The position numbers and the translations under genes are program-made. Source: Paenibacillus sp. PvR098 (lineage in GTDB: Bacteria > Bacillota > Bacilli > Paenibacillales > NBRC-103111). Taken from it: a stretch of DNA of 64,000 bases. Location of the stretch: contig NZ_JAFIBU010000001.1 of assembly GCF_017833255.1 (NCBI RefSeq), positions 3,652,501 to 3,716,500 on the forward strand. Direction: 5' to 3'. Position 1 is the stretch's first letter. Each line of letters begins with the position of its first letter. The notes beneath the pieces were generated by a model that had not been told where the DNA came from, did not search any database, and worked only from the letters and a program-made list of their open reading frames with translations. Of this stretch, positions 1 through 9,026 are shown in pieces.

Positions 1-1465
<1,465 letters not shown>

Positions 1466-1526
1466 AATACATGAACTTCAGCATGCTTTGTTTCGATCCA
1501 GTTTTCAGGGCGCAAACCTGAATATG

Positions 1527-1643
1527 TTTGGTGATGATGGCGGAAGGGAACCACGCGTACCCATACCGAACACGAACGTTAAGCCTTCCAGCGCCAATGG
1601 TACTTGGACCGCAGGGTCCTGGGAGAGTAGGACGTCGCCAAGC
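1527..1643 (+). rRNA. rrf: 5S ribosomal RNA
   Basis: A 117-base gene with the Firmicute 5S signature: it starts TTTGGTGATGATGGCGG, contains CCACGCGTACCCATACCG and ends GGACGTCGCCAAGC, with the two ends complementary. It lies about 60 bases after the 23S 3' end, as expected for an rrn operon. Confidence 0.96.
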
Positions 1644-1684
1644 GAGTATTGTTTGATAATGTAATACTTAACAACCATTAACAT

Positions 1685-1760
1685 TCCCTGATAGCTCAGT
1701 TGGTAGAGCACTCGACTGTTAATCGAGTTGTCACAGGTTCGAGTCCTGTTCGGGGAGCCA
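1685..1760 (+). tRNA. tRNA-Asn (GTT)
   Basis: Acceptor arm TCCCTGA pairs with TCGGGGA; anticodon loop contains GTT; T-loop GTTCGAG; discriminator G and CCA are encoded. First tRNA after the 5S gene, likely cotranscribed with the rrn operon. Confidence 0.96.
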
Positions 1761-1765
1761 TTTTT

Positions 1766-1854
1766 GGAGAGGTGTCCGAGCTGGCCGAAGGAGCACGATT
1801 GGAAATCGTGTAGGCGTCACAAGCGTCTCGAGGGTTCGAATCCCTCTCTCTCCG
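1766..1854 (+). tRNA. tRNA-Ser (GGA)
   Basis: Class II tRNA with an extended variable arm (GGCGTCACAAGCGTC). Anticodon stem CACGA/TCGTG encloses a loop with GGA. The acceptor GGAGAGG ends at discriminator G; no CCA is encoded, so the tail must be added after transcription. Confidence 0.95.
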
Positions 1855-1911
1855 TAGATTTTACTAGCAAGATGAGGATTAAAGGAATTCGTGTAGCAGC
1901 ATATTTATCAA

Positions 1912-1986
1912 GGCCCGTTGGTCAAGGGGTTAAGACACCTCCCTTTCACGGAGGTAACAGGGGTTCGAATCCCCTACGGGTCACCA
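1912..1986 (+). tRNA. tRNA-Glu (TTC)
   Basis: Acceptor GGCCCGT/ACGGGTC, anticodon TTC in a CCTCC/GGAGG stem, T-loop GTTCGAA, discriminator A and encoded CCA. Confidence 0.96.
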
Positions 1987-2003
1987 TTACTTTTTAATCC
2001 CAT

Positions 2004-2079
2004 GGAGGCTTAGCTCAGCTGGGAGAGCATCTGCCTTACAAGCAGAGGGTCGGCGGTTCGATCCCGTCAGCCTCCACCA
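2004..2079 (+). tRNA. tRNA-Val (TAC)
   Basis: Acceptor GGAGGCT/AGCCTCC, anticodon TAC within CTGCC..AGCAG-type stem, T-loop GTTCGAT, encoded CCA. Confidence 0.96.
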
Positions 2080-2093
2080 TAGAGACTTACTGA

Positions 2094-2174
<81 letters not shown>

Positions 2175-2181
2175 TTTTCGC

Positions 2182-2258
2182 GGAGCCGTGGTGTAGAGGC
2201 CTAACATGCCTGCCTGTCACGCAGGAGACCGCGGGTTCGAATCCCGTCGGCTCCGCCA
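2182..2258 (+). tRNA. tRNA-Asp (GTC)
   Basis: Acceptor GGAGCCG/CGGCTCC, anticodon GTC, T-loop GTTCGAA, discriminator G as usual for Asp, encoded CCA. Confidence 0.96.
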
Positions 2259-2348
2259 TTATTTTTTTAATTAAATTAGGTGCAAAATAAACATCGGAAT
2301 GATGCGGAGAATATCCGATATGTCCGGCGTTTTTAATTTAAAGACTAC

Positions 2349-2423
2349 GCCGTCGTAGCTCAGAGGCAGAGCAACGCACTCGTAATGCGTAGGTCGGAGG
2401 TTCGACTACTCTCGACGGCACCA
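2349..2423 (+). tRNA. tRNA-Thr (CGT), with T-stem mismatch
   Basis: Acceptor GCCGTCG/CGACGGC is perfect, anticodon stem ACGCA/TGCGT encloses CGT, and CCA is encoded. The T-stem reads GGAGG against ACTCT around loop TTCGACT, so the normally invariant G53-C61 pair is replaced by G opposite A (g2400 and a2408). It could be a tolerated variant, an early sign of decay, or a base-call error. Confidence 0.88.
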
Positions 2424-2450
2424 CTTTAATAAGCCTCATTCACTAAATAT

Positions 2451-2527
2451 GGCGGTCGTGGCGAAGTGGTTAACGCATCGGTTTGTGGATCCGACATTCG
2501 AGGGTTCAATTCCCTTCGATCGCCCCA
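2451..2527 (+). tRNA. tRNA-His (GTG)
   Basis: Anticodon GTG. The extra G at position -1 (g2451) pairs with C73, the histidine identity element. Acceptor GCGGTCG/CGATCGC, encoded CCA. Confidence 0.95.
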
Positions 2528-2542
2528 TACTTTTATTAACAT

Positions 2543-2614
2543 TGGGGATTAGCCAAGCGGTAAGGCAACGGACTTTGACTCCGTCATGCCTAGGTTCGAA
2601 TCCTAGATCCCCAG
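2543..2614 (+). tRNA. tRNA-Gln (TTG)
   Basis: Acceptor TGGGGAT/ATCCCCA, anticodon TTG, T-loop GTTCGAA. Ends at discriminator G with no encoded CCA. Confidence 0.95.
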
Positions 2615-2656
2615 TATTTCTCTCAAAGCTGATATGTAGAAAAGAGAAATGTTTGA

Positions 2657-2732
2657 GAGCCATTAGCTCAGTTGGTAGAGCACCTGACTTTTAATCAGGG
2701 TGTCGTAGGTTCGAGTCCTACATGGCTCACCA
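2657..2732 (+). tRNA. tRNA-Lys (TTT)
   Basis: Acceptor GAGCCAT/ATGGCTC, anticodon TTT in a CCTGA/TCAGG stem, encoded CCA. Confidence 0.96.
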
Positions 2733-2760
2733 TTGTTTCAACTGGAATACAGATCATTAA

Positions 2761-2835
2761 GCGGAAGTGGCTCAGGGGTAGAGCATCGCCTTGCCAAGGC
2801 GAGGGTCGCGGGTTCGAATCCCGTCTTCCGCTCCA
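2761..2835 (+). tRNA. tRNA-Gly (GCC), copy 1
   Basis: Acceptor GCGGAAG/CTTCCGC, anticodon GCC, T-loop GTTCGAA, discriminator T and encoded CCA. An identical second copy lies 158 bases downstream. Confidence 0.96.
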
Positions 2836-2918
2836 TAATGAATATGTGAAATATAGATACGATCCCATTGGGGTTCATATGGGCATATTCTTTTGGAGAG
2901 TAGTGGAGTATTTATTAA

Positions 2919-2993
2919 GCGGAAGTGGCTCAGGGGTAGAGCATCGCCTTGCCAAGGCGAGGGTCGCGGGTTCGAATCCCGTCTTCCGCTCCA
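2919..2993 (+). tRNA. tRNA-Gly (GCC), copy 2
   Basis: Base-for-base identical to copy 1, including a few flanking bases on each side, so it arose by a recent local duplication. Confidence 0.96.
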
Positions 2994-3022
2994 TAATGAG
3001 TTGAATCAACTCATTCATATAG

Positions 3023-3102
3023 GCCGGTATGGCGGAATTGGCAGACGCGCGCGACTCAAAATCGTGAGGGAAACCGTGGGGGTTCAAGTCCCTCTACCGG
3101 CA
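3023..3102 (+). tRNA. tRNA-Leu (CAA)
   Basis: Class II tRNA with a long variable arm. Acceptor GCCGGTA/TACCGGC; anticodon stem CGCGA/TCGTG with loop CTCAAAA gives CAA, reading UUG. Ends at discriminator A without encoded CCA. Confidence 0.93.
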
Positions 3103-3110
3103 TTGAATAA

Positions 3111-3187
3111 CGGGACGTAGCTCAGCTTGGTAGAGCACCTGGTTTGGGACCAGGGGGTCGCATGTTCAAATCGTGTCGTCCCGACCA
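3111..3187 (+). tRNA. tRNA-Pro (TGG)
   Basis: Acceptor CGGGACG/CGTCCCG, anticodon TGG in a CCTGG/CCAGG stem, T-loop TTCAAAT, encoded CCA. The T-stem uses two G-T pairs. Confidence 0.94.
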
Positions 3188-3199
3188 CTATATTTTAAT

Positions 3200-3273
3200 G
3201 CGGGTGTAGTTCAATGGTAGAACTCCAGCCTTCCAAGCTGGTAGCGTGGGTTCGATTCCCATCACCCGCTCCA
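3200..3273 (+). tRNA. tRNA-Gly (TCC)
   Basis: Acceptor GCGGGTG/CACCCGC, anticodon TCC in a CCAGC/GCTGG stem, encoded CCA. Confidence 0.96.
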
Positions 3274-3281
3274 AATCATTA

Positions 3282-3355
<74 letters not shown>

Positions 3356-3361
3356 TAAACA

Positions 3362-3389
3362 GTCTCTCGCATACGCGAGGGGCTTTTTT
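3362..3389 (+). terminator. Rho-independent terminator of the rrn-tRNA operon
   Basis: Stem CTCTCGC/GCGAGGG around ATAC, followed by a run of T. It begins 7 bases after the tRNA-Arg gene. Confidence 0.85.
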
Positions 3390-3708
3390 CGTATAAAGGG
3401 AGAGAACCTTAGAGGTATGTAGAGCAGGAATTAGTAAGAGAAACATCGCAATAGTGAATCTGTTCATAAAGGTTTGAATATACTTTCTCCATCACATTTC
3501 CTGTCAATGTGTCATAATCCAACACACAGCTAACTTGCCGCGTACTTCAATACTGTGTAAGCAGGCTACTCCATTTTTTGAAGGTCATCTTTAAATAAAG
3601 GAACCGTATTATAGAATTCTTACAGTAATCTCATATATTTGAGTAAGTTCCTTACATAATAAGAAATTCTGCGACTCGTAAAGGAGTGTCTTTGTTATTT
3701 AACATAAA
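3390..3708. other. Intergenic stretch without a recognised gene
   Basis: About 320 AT-rich bases. The minus strand carries one short open segment ending near 3410 that looks mildly coding, but it has no start, no ribosome binding site and no recognisable motif. Nothing else is supported here. Confidence 0.5.
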
Positions 3709-3746
3709 ATATAAAATAAAAAAGTCGTCGGGATACCCGAACGACA
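3709..3746 (-). terminator. Terminator facing left, downstream of a GGDEF relic
   Basis: On the minus strand GTCGTTCGGG pairs with CCCGACGAC around a short loop (3724-3745) and is followed by a T-rich run (plus-strand A run 3709-3723). It would end transcripts from the decayed gene at 3833-4075. Confidence 0.7.
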
Positions 3747-3832
3747 TAGTTTAATTCCTTCATTATTCGACTGCTGACACAAACGGAGTGCGCAGCGGGC
3801 GGATTCAATGAATTGGGACAAGGTTCGAAAGT

Positions 3833-4075
3833 TTAGCCAAATCCAGCTAAGCGATTTTTTATTTTCTGCGTATGATAGACAGCCACGTTGTTCTTTCCCG
3901 CTTTCTTTACTTCATACATGGCTTTATCCTCATTTTATTGTTTGTTTATCTCAAATATGGTTAGAGAACTCTTCTTGAATGTTCTTCGCCTTGACCTCGA
4001 CCGCATGTCGATCAGAAGGAGCATTAGAAAATGGGACTATTTCATTGAATGTGATGATTGAAATAGATAAATGAC
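3833..4075 (-). pseudogene. Remnant of a GGDEF (diguanylate cyclase) protein C-terminus
   Basis: Reading the minus strand, the last 33 codons give NEDKAMYEVKKAGKNNVAVY and a short tail before TAA at 3835-3833. This matches the conserved C-terminal helix of GGDEF domains (A-D-x-A-M-Y-x-x-K-x-x-G-R-N). An in-frame TAA (3937-3935) sits just upstream. Further upstream, 3961-4070 gives a GGDEF-like segment (EIVPFSNAPSDRHAVEVKAK) in another phase, with the central part of the domain missing. No start codon or GGDEF motif survives. This is a deleted and frameshifted gene whose terminator is still intact. Family assignment rests on the C-terminal motif only. Confidence 0.6.
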
Positions 4076-4170
4076 CTATTTTTCCCTCTTTTTCCTGAGA
4101 AGTTAAGAGCAAGACGATAATCATGAATGCTATCGATAAAATTGGATCAAATAAAAGAGGTTAAAATGAC

Positions 4171-4199
4171 TTGTCCACGCCAATGGTGTGTAGTAAAAT
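4171..4199 (+). promoter_or_regulatory. Predicted sigma-A promoter of the biotin operon
   Basis: TTGTCC and TAAAAT are separated by 17 bases. Transcription would start near 4206, placing the BirA box immediately downstream of the start point, a layout suited to repression. Confidence 0.6.
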
Positions 4200-4211
4200 A
4201 CGTTTTAGTTG

Positions 4212-4249
4212 AATTGTTAACCTAATATGATAAACGAAGGTTAACAATT
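4212..4249 (+). promoter_or_regulatory. BirA (biotin repressor) operator
   Basis: A perfect inverted repeat with arms AATTGTTAACCT (4212-4223) and AGGTTAACAATT (4238-4249) and a 14-base spacer. This matches the known TTGTTAAC...GTTAACAA BirA box of Firmicutes. It ends 28 bases before bioD. By analogy the operon is repressed by BirA loaded with biotinyl-AMP. Confidence 0.93.
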
Positions 4250-4277
4250 AATAGATTCGCGTATAGGGGTATGACCT

Positions 4278-5015
4278 ATGAGTACAGGATTGTTCGTTAC
4301 CGGTACGGATACGGATGTAGGCAAAACATGGGTGACAGGCGCTCTTGCTGCTGCTATCCACCGTAGGCTGGGCAGCGAGGAGCGAAAACAAAAACTGCGT
4401 CTGTGGAAGCCTGTGCAGTCCGGAGTTCGAATGGGCGAGGCCCAAGCGGATAGTTACCGGCTTGTACATGGCAGCGGTCTACAGCAAAAGGAATCAGACA
4501 CGGCTACCATTACACTTGAGGAACCGTTAGCCCCATGGATGGCAGCGGAACGAGCGGGCACGCCAATGGATTGGGACGAGCTGGTTCGGGAAGGACGCCA
4601 AAGGCTTCAAGCTGATGGACCGCTTCTTGTGGAAGGAGCCGGGGGACTGATAGTCCCCTTAACCGAGCACTGTTTGGTCGCTGATTTGGCTGCAGTCCTG
4701 AATCTGCCTTTGCTCATTGTAGCCCGTCCTAAGCTGGGCACGGTGAACCATACACTACTGACCGTAGAATATGCTAGGCAGAGAGGACTCCGGGTGGCCG
4801 GCGTCATTATGAACGGATATGAGGATGAACTCGACCCCATGTTGAAAGAAAACCAGCGCATGATCGAAACATTTGGTCAGGTTCGCGTATGGGGAATGCT
4901 GCCTTGGGTCGGAGAAAGCCCACAAACCGATGCAGCGTGGTCAGCTTGGCGCGATCTGTGGGTGGAGACGGTAGAGCGCCGGATCGATATGCAAGCGGTT
5001 ATGGAATACTTTTAG
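4278..5015 (+). CDS. bioD: Dethiobiotin synthetase
   Basis: ATP-dependent enzyme that closes the ureido ring of dethiobiotin from 7,8-diaminopelargonate and CO2, the penultimate step of biotin synthesis in the cytosol. The 245-residue protein has the P-loop GTDTDVGKTWVTGAL near residue 9 and the VEGAGGLIVPL segment near residue 115, both typical of BioD, and normal family length. An AGGGGT ribosome binding site lies 7 bases before the ATG. It is the first gene of the bio operon, right behind the BirA box. The aminotransferase gene bioA, which supplies its substrate and often precedes bioD, is not in the window. Confidence 0.95.
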   Translation: MSTGLFVTGTDTDVGKTWVTGALAAAIHRRLGSEERKQKLRLWKPVQSGVRMGEAQADSYRLVHGSGLQQKESDTATITLEEPLAPWMAAERAGTPMDWDELVREGRQRLQADGPLLVEGAGGLIVPLTEHCLVADLAAVLNLPLLIVARPKLGTVNHTLLTVEYARQRGLRVAGVIMNGYEDELDPMLKENQRMIETFGQVRVWGMLPWVGESPQTDAAWSAWRDLWVETVERRIDMQAVMEYF

Positions 5016-5054
5016 CGGATTAAAATCACATTATTCATGAGGAGGACAATTTGG

Positions 5055-6047
5055 ATGTTGACAATGCAGACTAATTGGAATGAGCTGGCGGATAAATCGA
5101 TTCGCGGCGAATTGCTTACTTTGGAGGAAGGTTTATCGGTACTTCAAGCCGATGATGACGAACTGCTTTCCATTATGCAAGCGGCGTTTAAAGTAAGGAA
5201 GCATTATTACGGGAAAAAAGTGAAGCTGAACCTGATCATCAATGCCAAGAGCGGACTTTGCCCGGAGGACTGCGGATACTGCTCACAATCGATTGTATCG
5301 AAGGCCGCGATTCAAAAGTACCCGCTGTTGGAGAAAGACACACTGGTAGACGGTGCGCGCAAAGCGATGGAGCTCAAGGTCGGGACGTACTGTATTGTGG
5401 CCAGCGGCCGCGGTCCGTCGAATAAGGAACTTGATCAAGTCGTAGAGGCCGTAAAAGAGATTAAATCGACGATGCCGATGAAAATCTGTGCTTGCCTTGG
5501 GATTTTGAGCGAGGAGCAGGCTATAAAGCTAAAAGAAGCGGGCGTGGACCGGTATAATCATAATTTGAACACAAGCAAGCAAAATTTCACCAATATTACA
5601 ACTACACATACATATGACGACCGGGTAAATACGGTGGAAATGGCGAAGGCAGCGGGCATGTCCCCATGTTCGGGCTGCATCATCGGTATGGGGGAGACAA
5701 ATGAAGAGATCGTCGAGATGGCGTATGCTCTGCGGGAGCTGGACGCCGATTCGATTCCGGTCAATTTCTTGAATTCGATTCAAGGAACGCCGCTGGAGAA
5801 CAATCGGGAGCTGAATCCTCGCAAATGCTTGAAGGTGCTTGCCTTGATGAGGTTGATTTGCCCGTCCAAGGAAATTCGGGTAGCAGGAGGACGCGAGGTG
5901 AACCTGCGTTCGCTGCAGCCTCTAGCACTATATGCGGCAAACTCCGTATTTGTCGGCGATTATTTGACTACGGAAGGTCAAGAGGCGACAGCCGACCACA
6001 AGATGATTGAGGATCTTGGTTTCGAGATCGAGCTGTGCGCTCTTTAA
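5055..6047 (+). CDS. bioB: Biotin synthase (radical SAM)
   Basis: Inserts sulfur into dethiobiotin to make biotin, using a radical-SAM [4Fe-4S] cluster plus an auxiliary [2Fe-2S] cluster. The cluster motif CPEDCGYCSQ (Cys-x3-Cys-x2-Cys) is near residue 70. Other BioB hallmarks are YNHNLNTS and the Asn/Arg-rich C-terminal part. The reading frame opens at an ATG at 5037, but that codon overlaps the strong GAGGAGG site at 5039-5045. The start 9 bases after this site, ATG 5055, is therefore chosen and gives 330 residues, the usual size. It lies 40 bases after bioD and 14 bases before bioF. Confidence 0.95.
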   Translation: MLTMQTNWNELADKSIRGELLTLEEGLSVLQADDDELLSIMQAAFKVRKHYYGKKVKLNLIINAKSGLCPEDCGYCSQSIVSKAAIQKYPLLEKDTLVDGARKAMELKVGTYCIVASGRGPSNKELDQVVEAVKEIKSTMPMKICACLGILSEEQAIKLKEAGVDRYNHNLNTSKQNFTNITTTHTYDDRVNTVEMAKAAGMSPCSGCIIGMGETNEEIVEMAYALRELDADSIPVNFLNSIQGTPLENNRELNPRKCLKVLALMRLICPSKEIRVAGGREVNLRSLQPLALYAANSVFVGDYLTTEGQEATADHKMIEDLGFEIELCAL

Positions 6048-6061
6048 GGTGACGTCTACAG

Positions 6062-7213
6062 ATGAGGAAATCAGCTTGGCAGTGGATGCATACGGAATTG
6101 GAATCGCTGAAGGAGCGGGCCCAGTTCCGTTCTTTAGTGGAATCGGAGCTGCAGGAACAAGGCTGGCTGCTGCGGGACGGACAGCGGATGCTGAATCTTG
6201 CTTCGAACGATTACTTGGGCCTGCAGCAGCGGAGCGGAATCGCTGATGCACGAATGGGGGCAACCGCTTCGAGGTTGATTGTGGGCAATGACCCGGTGTA
6301 TCGACAATTTGAAGAGGAATTCGCCCGGTTTAAAGGAACGGAAAGCTGCCTGTTGTTCAGCAGCGGATACATGGCCAATGTCGGCGCCATCCCGGCTTTA
6401 ATAGGGCGTCATGACATCGTGTTCAGCGACAGGCTGAATCACGCCAGCATTGTTGATGGCATTGTGTTGAGCCGCGCGGAGCATCTCCGTTACCGCCACC
6501 GTGATCTGCGTCATTTGGAATCACTGCTTTGCAAGGCGGATCCCGGCAGCAAAAAGCTGATCGTCACAGATTCGATCTTCAGTATGGACGGCAGCATAGC
6601 CCCTTTAGAGGAGCTGGTGGAGCTGAAGGACCGCTATGGCGCGATGCTGATGGTTGATGAAGCGCACAGCGGCGGACTCTACGGAGAACAGGGACAAGGT
6701 CTGGTGCATGAGCTTGGCTTAACGGAACGGGTAGAAATCCAAATGGGCACGTTCAGCAAAGCCTATGGAGGTTACGGCGCCTATATTGCTGGCGACGAGG
6801 TACTCAAGCAGTATCTCGTCAACAAGGCACGCAGCCTGATCTACACGACGGCGCTGCCTCCTGCCGTCATTGACTCGGTAAGGCGAAGCTGGCTCCAGGT
6901 GCGGGAGGAGGATTGGCGGCGTAAGGAGCTGTCCCGCAAGTCCGCCTGGTTCCGCGATGCGCTGCAGCGGCGGGGGTTCGATACAGGTGAGAGCGAGTGC
7001 CATATTATACCGCTTCTGTTGGGCAGTAACGAGCAAACGGTGCATTTTAGCGAGAAGCTGCAGCAGGCGGGCATCGCCGCCGTAGCGATCCGGCCGCCAA
7101 CGGTGCCGGAGGGAACGGGAAGAATACGTTTTACACTGATGGCTACGCACCGGGACGAGGATTTGCAGTGGGCGGTGGAGGAAATTGACAGAGCAGGACG
7201 TGATTTAGGCTAG
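6062..7213 (+). CDS. bioF: 8-amino-7-oxononanoate synthase
   Basis: PLP enzyme of the alpha-oxoamine synthase family that condenses pimeloyl-ACP (or CoA) with alanine. The PLP lysine is in the segment TFSKAYGGYGAYIAG (about residue 225), and the aspartate and histidine that position PLP are in MVDEAHSGG. The 383-residue length is normal. It follows bioB by 14 bases with an AAGGTG site 10 bases before the ATG. It carries the committed ring-precursor step of the operon. Confidence 0.94.
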   Translation: MRKSAWQWMHTELESLKERAQFRSLVESELQEQGWLLRDGQRMLNLASNDYLGLQQRSGIADARMGATASRLIVGNDPVYRQFEEEFARFKGTESCLLFSSGYMANVGAIPALIGRHDIVFSDRLNHASIVDGIVLSRAEHLRYRHRDLRHLESLLCKADPGSKKLIVTDSIFSMDGSIAPLEELVELKDRYGAMLMVDEAHSGGLYGEQGQGLVHELGLTERVEIQMGTFSKAYGGYGAYIAGDEVLKQYLVNKARSLIYTTALPPAVIDSVRRSWLQVREEDWRRKELSRKSAWFRDALQRRGFDTGESECHIIPLLLGSNEQTVHFSEKLQQAGIAAVAIRPPTVPEGTGRIRFTLMATHRDEDLQWAVEEIDRAGRDLG

Positions 7214-7263
7214 GCTCATCGCCTATCTTTGTGATCAAGATGGTATGGAAGTCGGTGATAGAG

Positions 7264-8043
7264 ATGATAGACGGCAAAAGACGTATCTTATGGATTCACG
7301 GCTGGGGCATGTCGCCTGCCGTATGGGAACAGTTTGCTCGGGAGCAGGTGACAGGTCAGGGAGTAGAACATCATTTTTTTTCATACACGGACTGTCATTC
7401 GATCGCAGAGTTCCACGAAGCGCTGGACCGGACGCTCCGCGAGGTGCAGCCGGAGGCGGTCATCGGGTGGTCGATGGGCGGCATGTTGGCTATCGACCGG
7501 TTTACGGTACTGGCTGAGGAAAGTGCTGGAGCGATGGGCACGACTCTGCATTCTCTGGGGATCAGACGGCTCATTGTGGTCGGATCGACCCTGCGTTTTG
7601 TCAGCGCCGATCGGAACCTGGGCTGGCCAAGACGGATTGTAGAACGAATGCTCAGCAAGCTGGAATCGGACCCAGAAGCTGTGCTGCGGCAGTTTGCGGA
7701 TTCGATGGTATCTGCGGAAGAGAAGACTGCCGGTAAAGAAATAGCCGTCTGCGGGACTGATTTTTCAATGGAGGGACTCCAGGCCGGGCTTCATTATTTA
7801 CTTGAATCCGATTTAGCAGAAGGATGGGCTAAGACGCTGGTTCCCAGGTTCACTGCCTCGGGAGGTCGGATTCTGTGGATTCACGGGCGTGAGGACACGA
7901 TCTGTCCGGTTGGAGCGGCGCCCGGAGACGCAAAAGGCGTAAGGAGCGTGCTGCTAGAGGGAGCAGGGCATGCTCCTTTCTTGACGAAGCCGGAAACTTT
8001 TTACGAACAACTGAGGGGTTTTCTTGATGACGATGAGGATTGA
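7264..8043 (+). CDS. Alpha/beta hydrolase, BioH-like pimeloyl-ACP methyl ester esterase
   Basis: In the BioC-BioH route this esterase removes the methyl cap from pimeloyl-ACP methyl ester so that pimeloyl-ACP can enter BioF. The sequence shows the hydrolase oxyanion segment WIHGWGMS near the N-terminus, nucleophile elbow GWSMGGM, the acid in IHGREDTICPV and the final histidine in GAGHAPF, so the triad is complete. Its place between bioF and bioC supports the BioH role, although overall similarity to the E. coli enzyme cannot be judged here. The frame is open from a GTG at 7231; ATG 7264 is preferred because GGTGAT lies 4 bases upstream. It overlaps bioC by 17 bases. Confidence 0.8.
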   Translation: MIDGKRRILWIHGWGMSPAVWEQFAREQVTGQGVEHHFFSYTDCHSIAEFHEALDRTLREVQPEAVIGWSMGGMLAIDRFTVLAEESAGAMGTTLHSLGIRRLIVVGSTLRFVSADRNLGWPRRIVERMLSKLESDPEAVLRQFADSMVSAEEKTAGKEIAVCGTDFSMEGLQAGLHYLLESDLAEGWAKTLVPRFTASGGRILWIHGREDTICPVGAAPGDAKGVRSVLLEGAGHAPFLTKPETFYEQLRGFLDDDED

Positions 8044-8893
8044 TAAGGGGAAGGTACGCCGGCATTTTGACCGGCATGCCGGAAGCTACGATCAATATGC
8101 GGTCGTACAGCGAACGATGGCGGATTATCTGCTGGAGCTAACTTTGAAAAGAAAAGCGCCGGAGGATGTAAGGCGGATCATCGAGATCGGCTGCGGTACG
8201 GGGCTGCTTACCGGTAAGCTGCTTGATGCTTATCCGGAGGCCATTGTGCTGGCCATCGATTTATCTCCGCAGATGGTAGAGTGCACGCGGCTGCGTTATA
8301 GCAGTTCTGCGGCTGGGCGGCTGGAGGTGCTGGTTGGTGATGCCGAACCTGAGGGAGTTGATGACGAATCTGCACTTAAAGAGTGTGATCAAGCGGATTT
8401 GATCATTTCGAGCGCTGTTTTCCAATGGTTTGACGATCCTGAACGCACGTTGAAGGCATGGCTTGGACAGCTCAGTACGGATGGTCTGCTCGCGTTTGCC
8501 ACGTTCGGACCGCAAACCTTTGGCGAGCTGCATGAAGCTTTTCGTGCTGCGGAGCGGGAGCTTGGTCTCCCAGAGATGTCCCATGGACAGGACTTTCTAA
8601 GTCTGAGCGAGTGGGAAATGCTGTTACGGCGAGGGGCTAAAGGGCTGCGGCAAGGCTTGACCTTTACCGGTCAGGAGGCTCTGGAGGTGCAGGCATTTGA
8701 GGATGTCAGGACTTTCTTGTACAGTGTGAAACGGGTAGGGGCAGGCAACGCCAATTCAGATTCCGGGGAGACCCAGCGTGCGGGACGACGCCTTTTTGCA
8801 GAGATGGAAAAAAAGTATACGGAGCGGTTTGCTATGGATGAAGGAATTCGCGCTACATACCATTTGCTTTATGGCTTTTTCGGCGCCGAATGA
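8027..8893 (+). CDS. bioC: Malonyl-ACP O-methyltransferase
   Basis: SAM-dependent methyltransferase that masks the malonyl carboxyl group so that fatty-acid synthesis enzymes can extend it to pimelate. Motif I is IIEIGCGTGLLTGKL near residue 50, followed by the acidic loop (AIDLSPQMVE) and motif SAVFQWFDDP, both typical of BioC. The N-terminal region (FDRHAGSYDQYAVVQ) is also characteristic. ATG 8027 is chosen because GAGGGG lies 8 bases upstream; TTG 8024 and ATG 8033 are alternatives. It overlaps the BioH-like gene, so the two are translationally coupled. Last gene of the biotin operon. Confidence 0.92.
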   Translation: MTMRIDKGKVRRHFDRHAGSYDQYAVVQRTMADYLLELTLKRKAPEDVRRIIEIGCGTGLLTGKLLDAYPEAIVLAIDLSPQMVECTRLRYSSSAAGRLEVLVGDAEPEGVDDESALKECDQADLIISSAVFQWFDDPERTLKAWLGQLSTDGLLAFATFGPQTFGELHEAFRAAERELGLPEMSHGQDFLSLSEWEMLLRRGAKGLRQGLTFTGQEALEVQAFEDVRTFLYSVKRVGAGNANSDSGETQRAGRRLFAEMEKKYTERFAMDEGIRATYHLLYGFFGAE

Positions 8894-9000
8894 TCGGGTT
8901 CCGGAACGGCTTCTTTTTATACCATAGTCTAGCGATTTGCCGGTAATTGCCTTATAATAGATAGGTCAGCAATCCGCAAATCGTTCAAGACCGGATACGC

Positions 9001-9014
9001 TTAAAACGTTTAAA
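9001..9014 (+). promoter_or_regulatory. Candidate LacI-family (KdgR-like) operator
   Basis: TTAAAACGTTTAAA is a near-palindrome with a perfect AAACGTTT core, the type of site bound by LacI-family repressors. It sits between a TATAAT hexamer (8953-8958) and the kduD ribosome binding site. No convincing -35 was found, and no regulator gene is adjacent. Confidence 0.4.
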
Positions 9015-9026
9015 TGGGGTGTGAAG

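Larger units (their letters stand above)
2756..2999 (+). repeat. Direct duplication carrying tRNA-Gly(GCC)
   Basis: Bases 2756-2841 and 2914-2999 are identical (86 bases: ATTAA, the tRNA, then TAATGA) at a 158-base offset. The 72 bases between them differ. Such repeats in tRNA clusters expand and contract by recombination. Confidence 0.9.
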
